A stretch of 21,325 nucleotides of DNA from Pirellulales bacterium (GTDB lineage Bacteria > Planctomycetota > Planctomycetia > Pirellulales > JALHLM01). Made by a program: the position numbers and the translations under genes. The notes below the pieces were generated by a model. That model was not told the DNA's origin. It saw nothing but the letters and a program-made list of their open reading frames with translations, and made no database searches. Of this stretch, positions 14,604 to 21,325 are shown piece by piece. Position 1 is the first letter of the stretch, and the number at the start of each line of letters is the position of its first letter. The stretch covers positions 1 to 21,325 of the forward strand of contig JALHLM010000026.1 of assembly GCA_022844585.1 (NCBI GenBank). The letters are read 5' to 3'.

Positions 14604-16694
14604 ATGAACTCTGATTCCTCGTCCGTTCCGGGCGCCGCGAGCGCTGAAACCGGCACGGAGTCCGCTCCCGTTCCTGCATCCCGCGACGGCCACGCGTCCA
14701 GCGGCGGCGCGCCGGCGACGGCGCCCCACGAAACGCATCAGCACCACCAGACCTTCTGGCTCTGGGTCATGTGCCTGACGGGCGTCGATTATTTCAGCAC
14801 GCTCGGCTATCAACCTTCGATCGCTTTCGAGGCCGCGGGCATCCTCGCGCCGCTGGCGACGATCGTGCTCGTGCTCGTCACGCTGTTCGGCGCGCTGCCG
14901 GTGTACTCGCACGTGGCGAAATGTTCGCCGCACGGGCAAGGTTCCATCGCGATGTTGGAACGGCTGGTGCGCGGTTGGACCGGCAAGGTGATGGTGCTCG
15001 TGCTGCTCGGTTTCGCGGCAACCGATTTTGTCATCACCAAAACCCTCAGCGCCGCCGACGCCGCCGAGCACTTGTTGAAAAATCCGATGTGGCATCAGTT
15101 GCCCGAGTGGGTGCATGCCTACTCCGAGGACCATCAGCGCGTGTTCTTAACGATGGGCTTGTTGGTGTTTCTGGGCGCCAGCTTCATGCGCGGTTTCCGC
15201 GAAGTGATCGGCATGGCCGTCGTGATCGTGGTCGTTTATCTGACATTAAACGTGATCGTCATCTCGAGCGGCCTGTATCAGTTAGCGACGCACCCGGAGC
15301 TACTTTCCAACTGGTCGGCCGACATTTCTTCCGGCAACTGGCACATTGAGCACCCGATTCTCGCACCCGGCGGCTTCTGGATCTTGATTGCGTCTGCGCT
15401 TTTGTACTTCCCGAAATTGGCGCTCGGTTTGAGCGGTTTCGAAACGGGCGTGGCGGTGATGCCGCTCGTGAAGGGGGACGACGGCGATACGCACAACGCG
15501 CCCCACGGCCGCATTCGCAACACGCGCAAGTTGCTGGTGTCGGCGGCCATTATCATGTCCGTCGCGCTGATTGGCTCGTCCTGGATCGTGGCGACATTGA
15601 TTGAGCCGGCGGAATTGCTGCCGGCCCCGGGTGGCGTGGGCGAAGGAGGAGAAGCGGCGAATCGCGCATTAGCCTATCTCGCCCACGGCGGCGGCAAGGC
15701 CGGCATTGGGCCGATCAATCCGCTGTTTGGCGAGGGGTTCGGAACGCTCTATGACGTCATGACCGTGGTGATCCTCTGGTTCGCCGGGGCGAGCGCCATG
15801 GCCGGATTGCTGAACCTGGTGCCGCAATATTTGCCGCGTTACGGCATGGCGCCCGAGTGGGCCCGAGCGGTTCGTCCGCTGGTGTTCCTGTTTACGGCAA
15901 TCAATCTGTTCGTGACCTGGGTGTTCAACGCGGACGTGATCGCCCAAGGCGGCGCCTACGCGACGGGCGTGTTGGTGCTGATGTCGAGCGCCGGCGTGGC
16001 GTCGGTGATCGATCGCTACCGCCACTCGGAGCGCCAAGGCTGGGCGCGCGTGCCGTGGGGCTTCTTGCTGATCACGATCATCTTCCTGTACACCACTGCG
16101 GCCAACATGCTGGAGCGCCCCGACGGCATCAAGATCGCCAGTTGCTTTATCGGCGCGATCGTCGTGTCGTCGTTCGCCTCGCGCGTTTCTCGCAGCACGG
16201 AGTTGCGATTCCGGGGGTTCGAGTACAAAGACGCCGAGACCAAGTTTCTTTGGGACAGCCTGAAACACCTGGAATTCCCAGTGCTGGTACCGCATCGGCC
16301 TGGCCGCCGCGAGCTCGATGACAAAGAAGAGAGCATTCGCGAGCGCCATCGCCTGCCGGCGGAAGTGCCGATCGTGTTTATCGAGGCGCAAGTCGGCGAC
16401 ACTAGCGAATTCCTACAAGTGCCGCTGATGGAAATTCGCCAGGAGGAAGGACGATTCGTCATCGGCATTACGCGCTGCGCGTCGATCGCGCACGTGATCG
16501 CGGCGATTGCGCTGGAATTGTCCAAAGTTGGCACGCCACCGGAGATTCATTTCGGCTGGTCGGATGAAAGCCCGCTGGCCGCCAGCGCCAGCTTCTTCCT
16601 GTTCGGCGCGGGGAATGTACCTTGGATGGTGCGCGAATTACTCTGTCAGGAGCAACCCGACGGTAATCGACGCCCGCGCGTCATCGTCGGCTAA
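14604..16694 (+). CDS. APC superfamily permease with C-terminal soluble domain
   Basis: This 696-residue inner-membrane protein has a polar Ala/Ser/Pro-rich N-terminus (about 1-48, ending in a His-rich stretch), then about twelve hydrophobic segments from residue 50 to 530. The first carries 'GVDYFSTLGYQPS', a transporter helix-1 type motif with an unwound Gly region, and helix 6 contains 'GLSGFETGVAVMPL', reminiscent of APC-family substrate-site helices. About 165 residues at the C-terminus are cytoplasmic, with a strand-rich 'VPIVFIEAQVGDTSEF' and 'VIGITRCASIAHVIAAIALEL' that could be a regulatory domain. The substrate cannot be read from sequence; amino acids are the default for the superfamily, and a cation is possible. 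The ATG at 14604 has no ribosome binding site. It is divergent from mfnD, so a functional link is only a possibility. Confidence 0.85.
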   Translation: MNSDSSSVPGAASAETGTESAPVPASRDGHASSGGAPATAPHETHQHHQTFWLWVMCLTGVDYFSTLGYQPSIAFEAAGILAPLATIVLVLVTLFGALPVYSHVAKCSPHGQGSIAMLERLVRGWTGKVMVLVLLGFAATDFVITKTLSAADAAEHLLKNPMWHQLPEWVHAYSEDHQRVFLTMGLLVFLGASFMRGFREVIGMAVVIVVVYLTLNVIVISSGLYQLATHPELLSNWSADISSGNWHIEHPILAPGGFWILIASALLYFPKLALGLSGFETGVAVMPLVKGDDGDTHNAPHGRIRNTRKLLVSAAIIMSVALIGSSWIVATLIEPAELLPAPGGVGEGGEAANRALAYLAHGGGKAGIGPINPLFGEGFGTLYDVMTVVILWFAGASAMAGLLNLVPQYLPRYGMAPEWARAVRPLVFLFTAINLFVTWVFNADVIAQGGAYATGVLVLMSSAGVASVIDRYRHSERQGWARVPWGFLLITIIFLYTTAANMLERPDGIKIASCFIGAIVVSSFASRVSRSTELRFRGFEYKDAETKFLWDSLKHLEFPVLVPHRPGRRELDDKEESIRERHRLPAEVPIVFIEAQVGDTSEFLQVPLMEIRQEEGRFVIGITRCASIAHVIAAIALELSKVGTPPEIHFGWSDESPLAASASFFLFGAGNVPWMVRELLCQEQPDGNRRPRVIVG

Positions 16695-16732
16695 TTCAAA
16701 CTCGATACCGCATTTCATTTTAGAGGCCATTG

Positions 16733-17446
16733 ATGCTCGCTTCGCTCCGTGCCCCTCGGATCTGGGTGACAATCGGTCTGTTGTGCGCCGTTTCGATTGC
16801 CGCCGCGCAAGATCGGCGACGAGACGCTGAACCCAAGGACGCGGAAGACGCCCAGCCGCGCCTCGCCGTGACTATCGAAGGGGATCTCGACGCGGAACTG
16901 ATTCCCGTCGCCGGCCAGCTCACGGCGCATTTCTTCGAATGCTATCCGAAGCTCCTCGAACGACTCGAAAACCCAGACAAACGTGCGCCGCGCGAAGTGC
17001 GGATCGTGTTCGAATCGCGGATGCGCGTGCCGGCGTACGCCCACGGCAATGAGGTGACCGTGAGCGCCCGTTGGTTGCGCGAACATCCGGACGATATCGG
17101 CATGCTGGCGCACGAACTGACGCACGTCGTGCAGGCGTATCCGAACGGCGAGCCCGGCTGGTTCACCGAAGGCTTCGCCGACTACACGCGGCTGCTCTAC
17201 GGGCCAAAGGAACAGCCCAATTGGTCATTGCCGGAGAAGCTCACCGCCGAGCAAAGCTACACAGACTCCTATCGCACCACCGCGAGGTTCTTCCAGTGGC
17301 TCGACGAAAAGCACCCCGGCGTCCTCGATCAACTTCATCGCAAAATGCAGCGCGTGGAGTTCAAGGTCGAAGATTTCACGGAACTCACCGGCAAGTTCGT
17401 CGACGAATTGTGGAAAGAATGCGTCGCGGAGTTGAACGCGAAGTAG
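16733..17446 (+). CDS. Secreted basic-secretory-protein-type metallopeptidase
   Basis: This 237-residue protein begins with a signal peptide ('MLASLRAPRIWVTIGLLCAV', cleavage probably after 'IAAA', near residue 25). The mature part carries an HELTH zinc motif at 127-131 (an HExxH match) and 'GWFTEGFADYTRLLYG' with Glu146 and Asp150 as likely third ligand and second-shell residue. This spacing is that of the basic secretory protein family (PF04450), putative gluzincin peptidases. 'ARFFQWLDEKHPGVLDQLH' near 183-202 is also typical of the family. The ATG at 16733 has GAGG six bases upstream; an upstream TTG would add one residue. It starts 38 bases after the permease stop and may be co-transcribed with it. 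Acts outside the cytoplasm; its substrate is unknown. Confidence 0.88.
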   Translation: MLASLRAPRIWVTIGLLCAVSIAAAQDRRRDAEPKDAEDAQPRLAVTIEGDLDAELIPVAGQLTAHFFECYPKLLERLENPDKRAPREVRIVFESRMRVPAYAHGNEVTVSARWLREHPDDIGMLAHELTHVVQAYPNGEPGWFTEGFADYTRLLYGPKEQPNWSLPEKLTAEQSYTDSYRTTARFFQWLDEKHPGVLDQLHRKMQRVEFKVEDFTELTGKFVDELWKECVAELNAK

Positions 17447-17455
17447 TGTACTTGC

Positions 17456-17770
17456 TTAAAAGATCCCCAACTGATCGCGAGCGTCTTCCGTCATGCGGTC
17501 CGGCGTCCACGGCGGCAGCATGACGAGCTTGACCGAGACCTCGCCGACTCCTTCCATGCGGCCCAGCACGTCCTTGGACTGCTGAATGATCTGCGGCCCC
17601 GCCGGGCAGGCCGGGCTGGTGAGCGTCATTTCGATCTCGACGTTGGTCTTTTCTTCGGCCTCGGCCAACGTGACAACGTAGACCAGGCCCAGGTCGACCA
17701 CGTTGACGAACAACTCCGGATCAACGACCTGCTTCAAGGCCTCGCGAACGGATTCTTCCGAGATAGGCAT
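17456..17770 (-). CDS. sufT: SufT-like DUF59 (MIP18 family) Fe-S assembly protein
   Basis: This 104-residue single-domain protein starts 'MPISEESVREALKQVVDPEL', followed by 'VNVVDLGLVYVV', the standard opening of the DUF59/MIP18 family. The reactive Cys55 lies in 'TSPACPAGP', where family members carry the conserved cysteine, and the end 'VKLVMLPPWTPDRMTEDARDQLGIF' is the usual 'PPW...M...A...LG' signature. Stand-alone members next to suf genes are called SufT and help mature Fe-S proteins, which fits the neighbours sufB, sufD and the Rieske gene on the same strand. PaaD-type phenylacetate proteins are an alternative but no paa genes are present. The stop lies nine bases from that of the converging metallopeptidase gene. 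Confidence 0.9.
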   Translation of the reverse strand: MPISEESVREALKQVVDPELFVNVVDLGLVYVVTLAEAEEKTNVEIEMTLTSPACPAGPQIIQQSKDVLGRMEGVGEVSVKLVMLPPWTPDRMTEDARDQLGIF

Positions 17771-17799
17771 GGCATCACCAAGGGTATTTCAGAGGGTTT

Positions 17800-17932
17800 C
17801 ACCACGGAGAGCACGGAGGACATGGAGGACACGGAGGGAGGAATGTGGGAATTCGGAACTCGGAGTTAAGCTCGCGATTGTTTTTCGAACTCTTCTCTTC
17901 CCCTCTCCGTGTCCTCCGTGTTCTCCGTGGTG
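17800..17932. repeat. Inverted repeat between the Rieske and SufT genes
   Basis: The left arm (17800-17839) starts CACCACGGAGAGCACGGAGG and the right arm (17901-17932) is its reverse complement with one substitution in the outer 20 bases. The left arm has an additional copy of the word GGAGGACA, about nine bases long, so the arms differ in length. The same CACCACGGAG word recurs in the sufB-sufD gap. The gap holds no gene; the SufT promoter, if any, must lie here. Confidence 0.75.
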
Positions 17933-17939
17933 AGTCCTT

Positions 17940-18257
17940 TCATTCGTCGTTGATTCTTACAAACACTTCGCCGTTGTCCACTTTGACTTCGTGCGAACGC
18001 GTCGGGTGCGTGGCCGGCATCGTCAACGCGGCGCCGGTGCGGATATCGAACTTCGCGCCGTGCCGTGGGCAGGCGATGGTGTGATCGTCGATCGCCCCTT
18101 CGCTCAGCGGCCCGCCGTCGTGCGTGCAGACGTCGTCGAGTGCGAAGAACTCGCCGCCGACATGCAGCAGCACGATCAATTGCTCGTCGACCTCGACCAA
18201 TTCACGTCCGGGATCGGGAACGGAGGCAGCGGTGGCGACGCGGACGAAGGAGGGCAT
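17940..18257 (-). CDS. Rieske [2Fe-2S] ferredoxin
   Basis: This 105-residue soluble protein has a complete Rieske site: Cys44-Thr-His46 in 'DVCTHDGGPLSEG' and Cys63-Pro-Arg-His66 in 'CPRHGAKFDIRTG'. The small size and lack of signal peptide or transmembrane helix place it with the dioxygenase-type Rieske ferredoxins, not the bc1 complex subunit. No oxygenase gene lies nearby. Its position between sufD and sufT suggests a role in electron supply to Fe-S assembly or co-regulation with it, which is inference. The ATG at 18257 lacks a ribosome binding site (the preceding bases are CCTCCCCCC), and the stop at 17940 is eight bases from the inverted repeat. Confidence 0.93.
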   Translation of the reverse strand: MPSFVRVATAASVPDPGRELVEVDEQLIVLLHVGGEFFALDDVCTHDGGPLSEGAIDDHTIACPRHGAKFDIRTGAALTMPATHPTRSHEVKVDNGEVFVRINDE

Positions 18258-18277
18258 GGGGGGAGGAGTAAAGGAGA

Positions 18278-18396
18278 AGAGTAGTAAAGGAGTAAAGGAG
18301 TTTCGCGCGCAGATCTTTGGAGAAGCCGTGGAGTTGCAGAGAACCGAAGTTGCGAAGCTTCTGTACTCCTCTACTCCTTTTCTCCTTTACTACTCT
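18278..18396. repeat. Inverted repeat between sufD and the Rieske gene
   Basis: Arms 18278-18301 and 18373-18396 match as reverse complements at 23 of 24 positions; they consist of purine-rich GTAAAGGAG words on one strand. The sufD stop codon (18395-18397) lies at the outer end of the right arm. The 71-base interior has no gene. The words differ from those in the other two suf gaps. Confidence 0.8.
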
Positions 18397-19702
18397 AACC
18401 GATTTCTCGCACGCGGCGATCGATTGCCGTGGCCAGCGCTTCGCGCACGCTGTCAATCGTGATGCGGTCGAAGACTTGTTGGAAGAAGCCGGAGACGATC
18501 AGCCGCGCCGCTTCTTTCCGCGACAGCCCTCGGGCTTGGGCGTAGAAAAGTTGCTCATCGTCAACGCGGCCGGCCGTTGCGCCGTGCGTGCAGCGGACGT
18601 CGTCTGCTTCGATCTCCAGCCCGGGGATCGAGTCCGCCCGGGCGGCGTCGGAGAGCATCAGGTTGTCGTCGCGCTGGTAGGCGTCGGTCTTTTGCGCCGC
18701 CTTGTCGACCTTGATCATGCCGCGCCACACCAATCGCGAGGCGTCCTGGAGCCCGCCCTTGTAGAGCAGATCGCTCCGGCAACTCGGCGCCTGATGGTGT
18801 TGGAGCGTGTTGTAAGTGAGATGCTGCTTGCCTTCGGTGAACATCACGCCGTTCACCTGAACGTTCGCGCCGGCGCCAACGAGCTGCACATGCTGGCTGA
18901 CCTGCGCGAGGCGACTGCCGAGCGCGCCGATCGTCCATTGCAGCGTGGCGTCGCGTCCGACCTGGCCGCGCTGATGCGCGAAGTGCCAGGTGCCGCGTCC
19001 CCAGTTTTGCAAGTTGACGTAACGCAGGTTCGCGCCCGCGCCAACATACAGTTCAATCGCGCCGCAATGCAGCGCGGAGCCTTCGTCGCCGGCGGTTTCG
19101 GAAAGGAGCGTGGCTTCCGCGCCCTCTTCCAACACGACCAGCGTGTAACCGAGATCGACGGCTCCAGCCGTCATCGCCGAGTGAATGTGCAGCGGTTGCT
19201 CGATGGTAACGCCGCGCGGCACATACAGCAGCGTGCCCGCCGACCACGCCGCGGCCTGCAGCGCAGCGAGTTTATCGGTCTGCGAAGGGATCGCGCGCTG
19301 GGTCAACAGCGGGCGGACCAAGGATTCATGAGAAGCGGCCAATTCGGAGAGCGAACCGAACAACACGCCGCGCTTCGCAATCGCGTCAGCGAGCGAGGCG
19401 TGAACCAGTTGCCCATCAAGCGACGCGGTGCGTCCGCCAAGTTCCACGCCTTCGGCCAAGAGCGCCGGATGCGTACTCGTTCCCGCAGTTTCCGTCGGAA
19501 ACCCAAAGTTATCCAGACGCAGCAAGCGGATATCCGTGCGCAACCATTCTTCTTGCCGCCGCTCAGGCATCGGCAATTGCTGAAAGGTCTTCCAGGCCGT
19601 GCGCCGCAGATCGGTCAACCAATCCGGCTCCCGCCGCGCAGCCAGAAACGCGTCAAACGATTGCTCAGTAAAGCCTTTCTTTTCCGCCACCGCCGTCGTC
19701 AT
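18395..19702 (-). CDS. sufD: Fe-S cluster assembly protein SufD
   Basis: This 435-residue protein is a SufBD-fold subunit, the partner of SufB in the SufBC2D scaffold. It opens 'MTTAVAEKKGFTEQSFDAFL', with an N-terminal helical region ('WLTDLRRTAWKTFQQLPMPERRQEEWLRTDI', about 29-60) leading to a right-handed beta-helix. The C-terminal core contains 'VRCTHGATAGRVDDEQLFYAQ', in which His373 corresponds to the catalytically important His of E. coli SufD. The length fits the family (about 420-440). The ATG at 19702 is 364 bases past the sufB stop, an unusually large gap for suf genes, filled by a nested palindrome. No strong ribosome binding site is seen. Neither sufC nor sufS is in the window. 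Confidence 0.95.
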   Translation of the reverse strand: MTTAVAEKKGFTEQSFDAFLAARREPDWLTDLRRTAWKTFQQLPMPERRQEEWLRTDIRLLRLDNFGFPTETAGTSTHPALLAEGVELGGRTASLDGQLVHASLADAIAKRGVLFGSLSELAASHESLVRPLLTQRAIPSQTDKLAALQAAAWSAGTLLYVPRGVTIEQPLHIHSAMTAGAVDLGYTLVVLEEGAEATLLSETAGDEGSALHCGAIELYVGAGANLRYVNLQNWGRGTWHFAHQRGQVGRDATLQWTIGALGSRLAQVSQHVQLVGAGANVQVNGVMFTEGKQHLTYNTLQHHQAPSCRSDLLYKGGLQDASRLVWRGMIKVDKAAQKTDAYQRDDNLMLSDAARADSIPGLEIEADDVRCTHGATAGRVDDEQLFYAQARGLSRKEAARLIVSGFFQQVFDRITIDSVREALATAIDRRVREIG

Positions 19703-19727
19703 CGATCACCATTGTCTTTGTTTTGGA

Positions 19728-20054
19728 TTCACCACGGAGGCACGGAGAACACGGAGAGGAAAATATCTATTGAACCGCGGAGGCGCTGAGTCGCGGAGGG
19801 GAGAAGGGAAACTTGAATTTCTAAATTGGATTTTCGAAGCAAATTTGAAGTTCGAATGTTGAATGACTTGAGTTGTCGAAGACGAAAGTTGGTCGCCGAG
19901 CATTCAACAATGAAATCATTCCGATTTCGTCATTCAGATTTGATTCGACATTCCAATTTAGAAATTCAGATTTCCCCCTCTCCTTCTCCGCGTCTTAGCG
20001 CCTCCGCGGTTCAAAAGGATTGCCTCTCCGTGTTCTCCGTGCCTCCGTGGTGAA
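19728..20054. repeat. 327-bp triple-nested palindrome between sufB and sufD
   Basis: Three inverted repeats lie one inside another. The outer arms 19728-19759 and 20023-20054 are perfect over 32 bp (TTCACCACGGAGGCACGGAG...). The second pair, 19771-19797 and 19986-20012, matches at 25 of 27 (TGAACCGCGGAGGCGCT...). The inner pair, 19815-19830 and 19952-19967, is perfect over 16 bp (GAATTTCTAAATTGGA) and continues imperfectly inward. No gene or terminator T-tract is present. It fills almost all of the gap between sufB and sufD. Confidence 0.93.
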
Positions 20055-20066
20055 AAATGTTCTGCC

Positions 20067-21325
<1,259 letters not shown>

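Noticed and set aside
18317..19789. 490-codon plus-strand frame opposite sufD
   Set aside because: Antisense to a clear SufD protein; Arg-rich and without domains.

Overview
The window looks like a chromosomal segment of a GC-rich planctomycete, probably of the Pirellulales. This rests on gene content, not on any database search. The indicators are a DUF1598-type secreted protein, two small membrane proteins that start with the same 'KPRFSI' segment, a methanofuran-type cofactor gene trio (known in bacteria mainly from methylotrophs and planctomycetes), a Rieske protein within a suf locus, and many long palindromic intergenic repeats.

Layout. 1-1008: a frame-broken SRPBCC gene (minus), tRNA-Pro(TGG) (minus) and a 201-bp nested palindrome. 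1009-3288: a small orphan gene facing parB and parA (both minus), then two parS-like sites enclosing a long inverted repeat. 3289-4590: a DUF1015 protein (minus). 4903-6535: three small membrane-associated hypothetical genes (plus), two of them paralogous, with an inverted pair of 49-bp repeats around the first paralog. 6670-9486: a coiled-coil/zinc-ribbon protein (plus) converging on an FHA-GAF-AAA+ sigma-54 activator (minus), with a perfect 26-bp palindrome between their stops. 9981-11375: a secreted DUF1598 protein with a clear promoter candidate and a Rho-independent terminator. 11466-11663: a second copy of the 201-bp palindrome family. 11697-14359: a minus-strand operon mfnD-mfnF-mfnE (tyramine/tyrosine-glutamate ligase-like ATP-grasp, MfnF-like ASKHA protein, MfnE-like kinase), with overlap or tight spacing. 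14604-17446: a divergent APC-type permease and a secreted HExxH metalloprotease-like protein. 17456-21325: minus-strand Fe-S assembly genes sufB (cut by the window edge), sufD, a Rieske ferredoxin and a SufT-like DUF59 protein. Each of the three gaps between these suf genes holds a different long inverted repeat.

How the parts work together. ParA, ParB and parS form a chromosome segregation module. The mfn trio would build part of the methanofuran or methylofuran C1 carrier. SufB, SufD and SufT act in Fe-S cluster assembly, and the Rieske protein is a possible electron-transfer partner or client. The most unusual signal is not a protein system. It is the density and variety of nested palindromes, plus four small orphan genes whose -10-like hexamer lies only 6-7 nt before the start codon, as expected for leaderless transcripts. 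I found no CRISPR array, transposase, phage gene or recognisable new defence system.
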